From Eonycteris spelaea (lineage: Eukaryota; Chordata; Mammalia; Chiroptera; Pteropodidae), in contig PUFA01000116.1 of assembly GCA_003508835.1 (NCBI GenBank), positions 3,968,001-4,032,000 of the forward strand: a DNA stretch of 64,000 nucleotides, given 5' to 3'. The notes under the pieces were generated by a model. It was not told the origin of the DNA. It saw nothing but the letters and a program-made list of their open reading frames with translations, and did no database searches. Both the position numbers and the translations under genes were made by a program. Below, in pieces: positions 24,560 through 36,098 of this stretch; position 1 is the first letter of the stretch, and every line of letters begins with the position of its first letter.

Positions 24560-24745
24560 CTTTTTATTATGTTATTTTATATTAGTTTCAGGAATGCATT
24601 AAAATGATTAGACATTTATGTAATTTATGAAGTGATCCCCCCGATGACTCTAGCACCCGTCTGGCACTGCACACGGCCATCACAATAATATTAACTCTGC
24701 TTCCTGTGCTGTACACTATGTCCTCGTGGAGTTTCCCTGAATCTC
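24560..24745 (-). repeat. L1 3'UTR fragment
   Basis: On plus, 'ttatattagtttcagg' followed by 'agtgatccccccgatgac' and 'tctagcacccgtctggca' matches the reverse of an L1MA/MB-type 3'UTR. The match fades after 'cctgtgctgtacactatgtc'. Confidence 0.65.
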
Positions 24746-26499
24746 TAAGAAGCGGAGCGTGGCAGGCGATGACAGTGCTTTGCAAGGTGCTCTCAGACGC
24801 CACATTTTCCATTGCGTACCTCCAGCATCAGGGCGCTTTGGTTCCTGACAGCCTGCTCTGGTCCTCCTTTCTCAGCAGCTGTTCCTCATGCCATTCTGTC
24901 AACCGACATTAGGGAGGGATAGAGATTTTAGAGGGAGAGTTTAGCAGAGCATAGATGGATGCTAATAAAAGTGTTGATAACGTACAAAGCAGGCACATTT
25001 TTTCCCTTTATTAGTTTTGAAAGAAACAAGGCATTTTAACTTTTCTCCTGACTCATGTTTTTGATATGTTCTTAGTCGGCCATGTGGGTTCTCGGTTAGG
25101 GAAACACACACATGCCAGCAAAGAAAGTAGGGACTTACTTACAGATAACTGACCCTTTATATACATTTTAGAGGATAAGTGAAGCACACTGAAGACTGAT
25201 TTATCGATACCATATGGCACTTCCTCACAGTAATACTCAAATCATGTCGAACAAGGCTAATCAAAACTAAATAGCTCATCAAAAGGCCTTGCATTCTAAG
25301 ATGTTGCTATTTTAATTCTGGAAGCTTTTAGGTACCTCATTAGACCCAAAAGTACTTTAGACATTTTTGTTCAAAGCACGCCAAGTTTCGGGTAAAGCAG
25401 CCTACAACAGTTACCCATGATTTTCAAATTGCAAGTGTCATTGTAATGCTCACTATCTCTGTATTAATTTATTAAGGGTATGTCTCCAATAACAGTTGTG
25501 CAACTACTGTCAAATTTTGTGCTAAAAATTACAAAGGGAGCAGAAACTGCATCTGCTTTCAAAGAGTTGACACGCTTTGCATTTGAGAGATTATTTACAA
25601 GCAATAACAATCTGTCTACACAGGATATTTATAGGAAAGAAATGTTTGGAAAAGATTTGGGTAGCTCACAGAATTGTCGAAGGCCTCAGCCTTTGGAAGA
25701 ACTAGACTCAGAGAAGAGGAAAAAGAGGGGCTGTCAGGTCCGACCACAGACAAAACTCAGAGCACAGGAACCAGTGAGTCCAGTGAGGGTGCTGCTGCTG
25801 GGACACTTTTACGACTCGTTCTCTAGAGTCACAGTGCATCAGATGAAACAAATAAATGAACCATCACAGCAACAACAAAACCTCTTTATCTGTGCTTTCC
25901 TGCATTTTTGGGTCACTCACTCCAGTAGGTCTCGCGTGCACAGCAGCTGTCAGAAGATTAGCTTTCCTAGGAGGAGGCAGGCTTAAGATTTATAAGACAG
26001 GTCAATGCCCAAACATCAGTAGATGGTTTATATAATATGGAGAAATAAAAACAAACAATATCTACTATGTACATTTAACACACTGTGAAAAAAATTCTAA
26101 GTCATCTAGAAGAATATACTGAAATGCTTTCTAATCAGTAAACATTTAATAAAAACATCTCAATCCAGATTTTAAGACATTTATGTTAATGGTACAAAAT
26201 CATATTATTTTGGGCTTTTCTCTGTGCAATAAATGAATGCATGGTGCTCAGACCCTAGTACTTTTTAAATTTTTCCTAATGTCAGCAATTTTCTATAGAT
26301 ATTAAATCTATAGATTATTATTGATATTATATATCATATGTAGCATTTATAGTATACATAGTATATTTTATGTATTGTGTATTTTGTATGTTATAATATA
26401 TTGTCTACAGAATATGTCATATCATATACCTGTGTAAAGATTTGATCATAATTTATCTGTCCATGAATTCCATTAGTGTAAATATAACACTTTAGAAAG
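24746..26499. other. Unassigned sequence with a 168-codon open frame
   Basis: No repeat is recognised up to about 26280, after which the sequence becomes very AT-rich to 26420. A plus-strand frame at 25480-25986 gives 168 residues, with a Lys/Arg-rich middle and a short Gln run. I recognise no domain and see no reason to call a gene. Confidence 0.45.
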
Positions 26500-26955
26500 G
26501 CATTAAAACCTTTGATAATCTGTTCCTAGCCTTTCTTTCTGGAATCACATTCTATCACTCTCTTCTATAAAATTTATGCTCTAACTTAATTGTTTTCTAA
26601 ACATGACATACATTTTTATAATTCTGTGCCTTTCCTTGTGGTTTTTCCTTGACCTAGAAGGTTCTTTCCCGCTATTGAACCCCCAGGGAGAATATAAGTG
26701 ATATATTAAGACAGCAGAAATGTCACTTTCCCTGTGAGCCCTTTGCCAACTTTTCCAAGAAAGAAAATAGATACTGTCTGGTTTTTCTACATTAGCAATA
26801 CTTTTTACAATAGTTTCACAGTTGAGTTTCCTTGCAAGAGAGTAAGATCTTCAGAACCTGGAATTCTTCTTATACTTCTTTGCATGTGTGTAAAAGTGCC
26901 TAGAAAAATGGAAATATTTGCTAAATACTTATTAAATTCAGTATTATTAAGAAGT
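26500..26955 (+). repeat. L2 LINE 3' region
   Basis: The plus strand follows the L2 3' part: 'cctttccttgtggtttttcc', 'aaatgtcactttccctgtga', 'gagagtaagatcttcagaac', then 'gtgcctagaaaaatgg' and 'tatttgctaaatacttatta' near the end. It is old and diverged. Confidence 0.75.
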
Positions 26956-27549
26956 GGCAGCAAGTGTTAGAAAATATTTTTCTCACCTGATTGTTTAAAT
27001 CATACAAAAATTTGAAGGTGGTGTGATTTTCTTATTATTGTGTAAAAGTTTGCCAACAATATATGGGAGAGAAAATTTCCATAACCACAAAATAGCATTG
27101 TGATTCTTGAGATGCACTGCATTCAAAGATTAAATTGTGCTAGTTCAAAGTGGTAAATGTTAAATCGACAAAAATGCAAAATTAGTCATTTATTGACTCT
27201 ATACATATTTATACAGATATTATGTTCAATGTCTCTTCTTGTTTTCATTCAAATCAGCAGATACTGGGTTAGAACCACACAGAAGCAAAGGGAATTTATA
27301 TTATGCTAGAGGAGTAAATTTCAGAAGGATTATTTTCTTAAAATACACCAGTTTGGGGGGGATCAAACATGAATTTTATGCTTTCTGCCCTCTGGCCCAC
27401 CAAGTAATGCTTTTTTTTTTTCCTTGTTGTCTTTCAGTGTGCTGGACACATCATTAAACTGTCAGGCCACTCGTAAATATTTGCCAGGAGGTGATGGCAT
27501 TTGCTGGCTTTTAGCATCTAGCCAAAGATCGTTGTGTTCACCTTCAGTT
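26956..27549. other. Unassigned sequence
   Basis: No repeat or gene is recognised. A T run lies at 27411-27421. Confidence 0.5.
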
Positions 27550-27770
27550 AAAATAACAATAACTACCGTGTATTAAGCAGAGAGTGAAAGCCACATGCTT
27601 TGATAAATGTATTACATGGATTAACTGATTTAATCCCAAAACAGCATTAAAAAAATGGATTGCTGTTATATAATTTTAACCCATGAGGAGATTGATAGTT
27701 AAAGCAGTTGGTTATGTTCTAGACATAAGACGAGCTCAAGCCAGATTTCTACTGAGTTTGTCTCCAAAAT
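27550..27770 (-). repeat. MIR SINE
   Basis: On plus, 'aacaataactaccgtgtatt', 'acatggattaactgatttaa' and 'ttttaacccatgagga' match the reverse of the MIR tail and core. The head end near 27770 is diverged. Confidence 0.7.
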
Positions 27771-27801
27771 TTGTTCTTTTCATTGCATTATCACTCGTGA
27801 G

Positions 27802-27805
<4 letters not shown>

Positions 27806-27854
<49 letters not shown>
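27806..27854. repeat. (CA)n dinucleotide microsatellite
   Basis: About 24 perfect CA units. Confidence 0.97.
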
Positions 27855-27855
<1 letters not shown>

Positions 27856-27910
27856 TATGCAAAACACAGCCCTTGCAAGCCTCTTCAGATTCTGATCTCT
27901 GATCTCTCTA

Positions 27911-28153
27911 TTAGCTGAAACCTACAGTGTGATTATTACGGATGTTCTTCTGCCCAAATAAGTAACTAGACGCCTCATACATCTGCCTCAGCTGAGTCTC
28001 CCTATCGGCAGCTGGCTTTGCCACGTCCATCTCGTTAATAATCACACTCACTATGGAATGCCAAAGGATAAGCGCTATCCCTAAGGTTATCATCATAGGT
28101 AGGAAGTAGGCTGCAGAGTTATCAAACAAGACCCAGTATTTGTTAACACAAAT
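27911..28153 (-). other. Open frame of 80 codons, possible exon or retrocopy relic of a membrane protein
   Basis: On the minus strand the frame is open from 28153 (just after a TAG) to a TAA at 27911-27913. The first 40 residues contain a Cys, then a roughly 20-residue hydrophobic stretch with F-L-P-M-M-I near its start (about 28102-28034). The rest is polar and helix-prone (N-E-M-D, then R-E-T-Q-L-R-Q-M-Y-E). Codon use looks more coding-like than the AT-rich flanks. A possible splice donor GTAGGT lies at 27925-27920. A possible acceptor (pyrimidines then CTGCAG) lies just before the hydrophobic part. The Cys, spacing and Pro-bearing helix vaguely recall the second extracellular loop and helix 5 of class A GPCRs, but I cannot name a gene, and it may be chance. 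Confidence 0.25.
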
Positions 28154-28155
28154 CT

Positions 28156-28724
28156 ATTTCCCAAAGTCATTGGAACAGAATAATTGATGGATCAAAGCAA
28201 CTGAAGCTGACTTCTGATCCTGACATGATGGAGTGGCTGGTGTCAGACTTACCTCCCATAGTAAACAATTACACAACTGGGAAAATTTATGAAGAGACAG
28301 ATATTATCCGTCAGGTTGGGCAGGACTGCAAGTCTTTAGAGAAATGAAATAAGCTCCGCATTTACTGCAGCTTTTTGCCTGGGAGCATTTTCTAAACTAT
28401 GAGGCAGAGGAATAAAGTAAGAGAACAAAAACCAATCGCCCTGGGTGAGAAAACAGAGGATGGAGTCTGGGATTGCTAAGGGAGCTAGAATTTGTAAGTC
28501 ATGGTACTGGAGAAGGTTTCAAGATTTCCTGCAATGCTCCTGTGGTATAAGGCTACTATAAATAAGAGAGTGTGATTATTAGCAGAAAGATAGGAAAATA
28601 GCTCAAGGTAATAGACCAGAGAATCCAGCGATAGACTTACAAATATATAGTCAGTTTCAATTTTAGACAATAACATTATAAACATGGTGAATTAATTTTA
28701 ATTTTAGACAATAGCACCAAAAAG
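28156..28724. other. Unassigned sequence
   Basis: No repeat family is recognised up to the L1 at 28.7 kb. A 14-mer (AATTTTAGACAATA) occurs twice, at 28659-28672 and 28700-28713, a local duplication with a 41-bp period. Confidence 0.45.
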
Positions 28725-28956
28725 AAATCCATGAGAGAAAAAATATATATATTATTTTCAACAAAAGCTGTTGTAACGCTGGATATTTTATGGAAAGAAC
28801 AAAGTTTAATTTCTAACTGAGACCAAACAAAAAAATTATTAGAGCTAAATCTTTTACCTAAACATGAGAGCTGAATTGTGAAGTTTTAGAAGAGAGCATG
28901 AGGACATATTTTATCTGACTATGGCGAGCACAGGTTTGTCCTGACACAGAAGGCCC

Positions 28957-29332
28957 TGTTATGAACTGAATTGTGTCCTCTTCCCCAAATGCATATATTT
29001 AACTCCTAATCCCCAGTAACACAGACTGCGACCTAACTTGGAAATCAAATTTTTACAGATTTAATCATTTCAGGTAAGATGAGGTCATTCGAGTTGGCCT
29101 GAATCCAAAATTATTGGTTCCTCGTAAGAAAGGGAAATTTGGAAACACGTATTCAGGGGGATGATGTGAAGACACAGGGAGAGATGGCCACCGATGAAGG
29201 AAGGATAAAGCCCTCAGAAGGAATCACCCTTCTGGTCACCTCTGTCTCAGACTTCTAGCCTCCAGAGCTGTGAGACAATAAATTTCTATTATTTAAACCA
29301 CCCAGTTTGAGGTATTCCAGCAAACTAATGCA
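28957..29332 (+). mobile_element. Solo LTR of MLT1 type (ERVL-MaLR)
   Basis: It begins TGTTATGAACTGAATTGTGT and ends ...CAAACTAATGCA, as MaLR LTRs do. Internal landmarks in order are 'taagatgaggtcattcgag', 'gtgaagacacagggagagat', 'tcagacttctagcctccaga', and 'gctgtgagacaataaatttc' with the polyadenylation signal. No internal retroviral region is attached, so it is a solo LTR. Confidence 0.85.
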
Positions 29333-29721
29333 GGTACTGACTATAAAAGGAAAGAAAAAAAACAAACAAACTAAAATTCTAAATTGGACCTCACAAAAAA
29401 ATTGAAACAAATATTTCCTCAGCAAAAGGAACCATTAAGAAAGCATAAATAAAAGCAATAGAATGCAACAAAACGTCTGTGAATACATATTATACATCTA
29501 ACAAAAGACTCACATGCAAAATATATAAAGAATTCTTACAAATCATAAGAATGAAATAACCCAATTTAAAAATAAAAGCCTTCAACTGATACTTCATATA
29601 AAAAGATGCCAGAATGCAAAATACATAAACAATTGTGTGCTCAAAATCATTAATCATCACAAAAATGCAAATTAAAACTACAATGAGATACCATCCCACA
29701 TTCACTAGAGTCGATGAAGTT

Positions 29722-29723
<2 letters not shown>

Positions 29724-29769
<46 letters not shown>

Positions 29770-29781
29770 GCACACACACAC
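29724..29781. repeat. (CA)n microsatellite inside L1M
   Basis: About 28 CA units with two CG interruptions near 29765-29770. They sit within the L1M sequence. Confidence 0.95.
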
Positions 29782-30300
29782 TGATTATATCTATTGCTTG
29801 GTGCAGGCATAGATCTCAAAAATTGCAAGTGCATGAAACAATAGAAAATTTTTTAAATACCATTTTTCAGTTTCCAGTGAAATTAATCATTTGCTTAACC
29901 CTATGACCCACAATTCCACCCCTAGATTCACCACACCTATGACTACAAAATGAACTATACAAAAATTAAGTCAGTTTTATTCATAAGAACCTAAACTAGA
30001 AATGGAACTTGTCTATCCATAGGAGAATGGCTTGACAATCTGTGGCATATTTATACAATGGAATACTATTTGGCAGTAACAGAAATGAATTACTGATATG
30101 TGCAAAAACATGAATGAATCTCAATAGTGTTATACATATGAAAGAAGCCAGACACAAAGAATATATATTATCATCTGCAATATGTAAAGTTCAAGAATAG
30201 GCAAATATTTTTTAATGGCGGAGCTGCTGACAGGAAGAGGTACTGGATGTACTGAAATACATCAGCACTGACATAAACATCCAACATGAAAATTTAAAAC

Positions 30301-33224
30301 AAAATTAAATAAATTAATTAAAAATTAAATAAAATTAGTGGTGAACTGGCGTTGGGTGCATGGGGTTTAAAATTTCAAATGTAAAAAGATGCAAATGCTA
30401 TAAAGTCTCTATTCATAGGGAGCATTTTATGGCACAATGATTTCTATTTATCACATAGCTAAAAAATTACCTTGATATCCTTTACTGAACTAAAAGTCCT
30501 TTGTATAAACAAGAGTGACTCAAAATACTGAAATATTTATAGAGTATGACAAAGCAGACTATAAAAATTTGGTATATTTAGATAGTCTCTATCTGTGCAC
30601 ATTTATCTATGTTATATTTTTCTACATCTGTGTTTATACCTTTATCTTTATATAACTTTCCATGACTTGGAGAATCATGGGAAGAAGAAACAGCAGATCA
30701 TAGGTGAGAGTTTCCTATGAATCTTTTTGGCAGGGCACACATTAATTTTTCCTTATCTTTAACACATTTTGTCTTCCAGTACAGCGATCTACCTATAATA
30801 GTTCAGTGACTATTTCTTTATTAGTTTGTTTTTCAGTACTGATTGTGTGTGTGTACAGACTTAAGTATGTGTCCTATTTAATCACTTCAGTAGCAGTTAT
30901 GATCAAGTGTGCGCTGTAGAAATGCTTTATCCATATGTTCATGATTTTTTTTTCCTTTGCCATGTTCAATGACCTCAGAGTCTACTCAATGCATTAACTG
31001 ATACTCAGTGATTTTTCTCATATACGCTTGATGAAAATATGCAGAAAGCGAGATGAATTGGAATATACTAAATATACACTAACTTTTTTGATAAGTTTTG
31101 GTAGCAAACCAGAGCTCAAGAATCAATCAGGGTTTTAGCTGGCAGGTGTTTGAGGGGTCATTTACAGCTGAAAAGGTACAACACCTGTTTCCACTTAAAT
31201 TGATTTAAAAGGGTTGTGAGAAGGTGAATTCTGCCATCTTCCTTTAACTTGCTAATGACTTCCAGGTGTTAAAAAAGAAATAGCCTAGAATTTTCTCAAA
31301 AATTGTCTGTGGTATACCAAATTTTTCCAATTTTTAGAATCCTAGTCTCAAAAATTGGAATTAACTTCTCTGTATCTCCATTAGGAAGGAAACTTTAAAA
31401 GCACACTTTTGATGGTTTCAAAATCATCTCTGCTTTCCTTCAGCTTTCTGAATTATATAAGTGAAACACAACTATGTATTTTCAATGAACCCACTTATGT
31501 ATAAACTTCAGGTTTTATTCTAATCAATAGAAAAGCTATTGGACTTCGTGCAGTAAACAAGAAATCCCATGTAATACTGTGAAATATATTCACTTCTATC
31601 ATTTCTTCCGTCTGCTCTACTATCTAATAATTACAGAAACCAACTAGAGAAGAACCTAAGGTCACAATGTTCAAATTCTTTATCTTACAGATGGAATATG
31701 TAAAGAGAGAAATATTTAGTAGAAGACAAAATGTATATTTTTGTAGCTTGGCTCAGTTCCGTGCTTATATTATTATAGCTCAGTGCTTCTGATATGCCAT
31801 ACTATCCCTCATCTCAAGTCTAAACCCATTTATGCACAAAAATATTAATAGTTCATATGAAACATATATCCGTGCACTTCATTAAGGATCTAATGTTAAT
31901 ATTTATAAGAAAGACATATCACCCTGCGTAATTTTCACAAAATGAGAGTAGAGGAAATGAATGAATAAGGTCCCTCAGAAAGAATTTAAAGTAAGTATAA
32001 GTTTTCTTCATGCCCAACTCACTTTTCTCCCCTAACCTATCACATGGGTTGCTCTAATGCTCGTCTTTGAAACCCATACTCTTAAAATAAGAGTTCGTTA
32101 TTTCTGATAAAGGTTACAAATGGAATAACGTGGTGTGAGCTATGATTTCTTCCCCTGCCCGTTGTGGCACAAGCTCCCCTGGTTCACATATCCTCTAATA
32201 CAGCAAGGACTTCACTGTCATGCACACTTGATCGCAGGTTATTGATCAGCAATAGGTCCCTAATCACTATCTTAGAAAGCAGAGAAGAGCCAGTTTAATG
32301 GGACCCAGAGGAGATCAATTTACCCGTTGAGACTTGCAACTTACCCTATTAGGCAAATTAGTTTTGTGTTTCCTATACTTGACTTCACAAAATCAGAAAT
32401 ATTGTATATTAAAATATTAACTGCCACTCAGGACAGTTGTTCAGTGATGATCTTTGTCCAAGTACATTGTCATTCTTTAGGGGGAAACTCAACAGCTACC
32501 TTAGGAAATCTTGCTATTTATTCAATCTAAAGACTAAATTTGGATTTTTGAACTCAAATATGGATTTAAATTCAAGTTTTTCTTTTTTTCCTGTAATGAA
32601 CTACTTTATTGAGTTATCTGCTCACTTCCAAACATTGGTGAAGAGGGGTAAATGAAAGGAACCTACATCTTTGAATGGCCATGTAAATAAAGTGAGATAA
32701 TACATGTAAGTTTTAGTCGTCGTCTGCATTATCATGACTTTGATGATTTGATATTGAACTTAACTATCATAGTTTGGTCCTGCAGAGATACTGAGGTTTT
32801 AGAATGCCTCTGATATCCATATCCATATCCATGTTCATAATCATACCCATATATGTGTACATTCCAACGTGAGCTCTCAAAGATTAGTTTTCATTTGTCT
32901 GTTATCACTCAACACACAAATATATCTAAAGTACTGTAAGATAAAATAGGTGTATAACATTTATTCACTCGACAAATATCTGAGTGCTCGTTGAACTTTA
33001 GGGTCTTGTCAATACTGAGTGCATATTTTAGAAGTAAAGTCATATATAAATACATAAATAAATGTAAATAATTTCGTAATAAATTAGTAGAATAGAAAAT
33101 CAGATATATTAGAAAGATGGGCATGTATGATTCATTCAACAAGTATGTATTTGTTATTATATAGATGTAAAATAATATGTCTTTTTTATTTTAACGTTAT
33201 ATGTAATATAGGCTTTATCAATTT
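30301..33224. other. Unassigned AT-rich sequence
   Basis: Nearly 3 kb without a recognised repeat or gene. 32812-32858 is an imperfect 'atccat' hexamer tract. Open frames are under 75 codons. Confidence 0.45.
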
Positions 33225-33330
33225 TCTTCTTTATATGAGAGGCTCAGAGAAACTGAGTTAACTGTTAACATTTTGATTTTAAAACTTAGAGCCAGCATTT
33301 AAACTCAAGAACTCCAAATTTAAGTTTATA
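33225..33330 (-). repeat. Probable MIR fragment
   Basis: On plus, 'atgagaggctcagagaaact', then 'cttagagccagcatttaaac' and 'tcaagaactcc', resembles the reverse of the MIR middle and head. It is short and diverged. Confidence 0.45.
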
Positions 33331-33649
33331 TGTTTTAAATTTCTTACCTCTTAAAATAATAGAGGAAACTGAAGTATCTCATTTTACTCAAGCATAAATT
33401 AAATAAGAAGATGTCACCTATATACATAATGGAAAGCCAATAATTTGGATTATCTAGAGAAATAGACGCTTAAGTTCAGAGAAGCAAGAAGACTTATGTG
33501 ACTTCCCATAGAACAAGAAATTGGATATTGGCATTTGGACAGAAGAAGAAATTGGACAATTGGAATTTCTTTCCAAATAAAAATACAAGTATTAAATGAA
33601 GTGAAGTTAAATAGGATAATCTTTATTGTGAACAAAGAATCTCTTTGAA

Positions 33650-34620
33650 ATATTTATTCTCTCTCTGTAGACTGAACGGCCTGAGGCAGAGACAAAAATG
33701 GAGTCATGCAATTGTGGTTAGCCGCAGGAGCCCCGCTAACTGATAAAATGACTCACTAAAATATAAAATGCATGATTATACAATTATGCCACTGTAAATG
33801 TTTTCCTACATGGGAATAGCTTAGACCCTCGAGTACAGACACATCCCCCCAGCCATCTCGCCAAATGTGGCAAAAAAGCAGAGGCTACGGAACCGTGTTT
33901 CTGGGTTCTCTCACCTATGGATAAGGGTCCCATAAGGAATGCTTAAACCGAAGAAAATTGAATATGCTGTTATGAAGAATAAAGGAAAACAGCAGCGAGC
34001 CTCATCCACTTCTATTAAACTTAATGTTATGTGAATCTTTTTTCACCTCCTGTCTGCTATGTTGATAGTAAACCAAAACGAAGACAACTTGTCTCTCTCT
34101 CCGTCCTTAAACAGTGGAAGAGCCCGGGACTGGGCTGGCACAGCTGAATTATAGTTGGTTTTAGGACCTGTCAATCACTGCTTTAGTTACCTGCTATGTT
34201 TGGGTAATTAAAAGACTCATGCTGCCTCTTAGGTTATCAAAAAATGTTTTCTGCTGAGGGCTGTCCTTAGTAATGTCCAATATCGCCACACTTTTGTTCC
34301 TTTTCATTTGCATTGGAATGGGCCTGCTTCATGTCCCAGATCCCTTATGGTCCCTCTGTGTGCAGTCAATTCCACGGAAAAGGCTAATTTGTGCTAAGTT
34401 TTTAATTGTCCATTTTACTGCTCTTCTGAGAAATGATATTTATCTGCAATACCAATCCCAAGTAGTAGGGTCAGCCTGAAAGAATTACTGTACCATTGGA
34501 AGATAAGACTAACGAAAGCCTTGCACAGAATGAAGCACACGTACTTGCGCTCTTAAATCTGTCAAAAATGGCGGAGAAAGGAGGCATTTATGGGGAGAGT
34601 TTCAGAAGAAAGTGGCCAAT
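33650..34620. promoter_or_regulatory. Unique stretch with enhancer-like motif content (candidate)
   Basis: This stretch lacks recognisable repeats and has more even base composition than its flanks. Visible motif matches are: CTGTCAATCA at 34168-34177, the reverse complement of the PBX-MEIS/PREP decamer; TAATTA at about 34204-34209; a SOX-like CTTTTGTTC at 34291-34299; the POU octamer ATTTGCAT at 34306-34313; and a TEAD-like GGAATG at 34315-34320. Clusters of such sites are common in conserved developmental enhancers, but each motif also occurs by chance. Small open frames here are incidental. Function and conservation are inferred. Confidence 0.3.
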
Positions 34621-34689
34621 ATAACTGCTGCTGTCAGATCTCTAAGGCTAATAATTGCTTCGAGAATTCACATCACAGCCTGGTTCTAT

Positions 34690-35100
34690 TCCAGCATCTT
34701 ACTACCAGTGTCAATACATTGAATCCTCCCATTTCAACACCTGTGTCATGATCCTTCAGGCCTCTGTGCCTTGTCGCACTCTATTCCCTTCGCTTGTTAT
34801 CTTCTTCTTCTTTCTTGTGATGCTGTGCCCATTCTCTAAGACCCAGGTAAAATACCTTACTTCCTCTTTAAAACACCACCTGATCATCTCGAGAAGACTT
34901 AATTTTACCTACTCGTTTGTCTTATAATTTGTTCTACAAGGTAAACATAGCAGTTATCTGATTATTTTCCGTTCTCCGCTAAACCAAAACTATTCATTAA
35001 TTGCTAGCATTTGCTGTTCATGTTTTTGTTCCTTTCTTAGGGTTTAGCATGATGCCTGAGCCATAATATGGGAAAATGAGTAAATGAATAAATAATGAGT
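34690..35100 (+). repeat. L2 LINE 3' region
   Basis: Plus-strand 'ttcaggcctctgtgccttgt', 'tgctgtgcccattctctaag', 'aaataccttacttcctcttt', then 'gggtttagcatgatgcctga' and 'gtaaatgaataaataatgag' follow the L2 3' portion through to its tail. Confidence 0.8.
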
Positions 35101-35184
35101 GACTGATACAAGACCTTATGAAGATGTAAAATAATGATGAAAAAGGGGAAGGGGCTTCCAGCAGTTACAATAACCAAGTTACCC

Positions 35185-35732
35185 CGATAGGGGACTTTAT
35201 GTGTCAACTTGACAGGGCCACAAAGTGCCCAGGTATTTGACTAAACATCTCTGCATGTGTCTGGGAGGATGTTTCCAGGAGAAAATTTAAATTAGCATTT
35301 GAATTGGTAGACCGCGTGAAGCAGATCACCCTCCCCAGTCTGCATGAGCATCATCCAATCTGTTGAGGCTTCCGGTAGAACAAAAAGGCTAAGGAAGGGA
35401 GAATTCACTGTGCCTGACTGATTAAGCTGGGACATCGGTCCCCTGTTGCCCTCAGACTGGGGCTTACGCCATCGGTGCTCCTGTTTCCAGGGCTTCAGAC
35501 TTGGACTGACACTGCACCATCGCTTCCCGGGTCTCTCTCTGTAGGTAGCAGGTTGTGGGACTTCTCAGCCTCCATAATCACATGAGCCAATTCCTTATAA
35601 TTCTCTCTCTCTCTCTCCACATATATGTATAACGTATATATTTATAATATATTTTACATGGGTGTATGTTTGTACGTATGCAAAATCTTGCATTGGTTCT
35701 GTTTCTCCAGAAAACCCTGACTAATGCAGTAT
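35185..35732 (+). mobile_element. MLT2-type LTR (ERVL)
   Basis: Starts near 'gggactttatgtgtcaactt' and passes 'ggtagaccgcgtgaagcaga', 'tgagcatcatccaatctgtt' and 'cagcctccataatcacatga'. It ends 'ctccagaaaaccctgactaa'. This is the remembered MLT2 order. A CT tract (35601-35618) and TA-rich sequence lie where the LTR normally has 'ctctctatatata'. Confidence 0.85.
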
Positions 35733-36098
35733 TGTCTTAGTCAATTAAGGCTATTATAACAAAATACCATATACTAGGTAGTCAAAAGAATAACCATTTA
35801 CTTCTCACATTTTCAGAGGCTAGAAAATCTAAGATAGATACCAGCAGGTGAGAGCCCTCTTCCTGATTTGTAGATGTATCCTCATCAGGCTGGGAGTGAG
35901 AGAGAGGGCACTTGGTCTCTTCCTCCTCTGATAAGGACATTAATCCCATCATAGGACCTCTGCCCTATGATGGGATCATGATCTTATCTAAACCTAATTT
36001 CTTCCCAAAGGCCCCACCTCCAAATATCATCACATTGAGGATTAGGGTTTCAATATATGAATTTAGGGGGAAACACATATTTGGTCTATAGCAGTTAC
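35733..36098 (-). mobile_element. MLT1/MST-type LTR (ERVL-MaLR)
   Basis: On plus it reads as the reverse of a MaLR LTR: 'ttagtcaattaaggctatta', 'acaaaataccatatactagg', 'ttctcacattttcagaggct', 'aaaggccccacctccaaata', then 'ggtctatagca'. It abuts the MLT2 LTR directly but lies in the opposite orientation, so the two are independent insertions. Confidence 0.85.

Larger units (their letters stand above)
28725..30300 (+). repeat. Old L1M ORF2 3' half, split by an LTR
   Basis: Before 28957 the plus strand follows L1 ORF2 near 'caacaaaagctgttgtaacg' and 'gagctgaattgtgaag'. After 29332 the same element resumes: 'gactcacatgcaaaatatat', 'aaaaatgcaaattaaaacta', 'caatgagataccatcccaca', then 'acaatggaatactatttggc' and 'atgaaagaagccagacacaa'. 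The LTR at 28957-29332 therefore landed inside a pre-existing L1. A CA tract at 29724-29781 lies within it. Stops are frequent and no long frame survives. Confidence 0.8.

Noticed and set aside
31665..31740. MIR-like 'ctttatcttacagatggaat'
   Set aside because: Only about 30 bases resemble the MIR core, and nothing on either side supports it.
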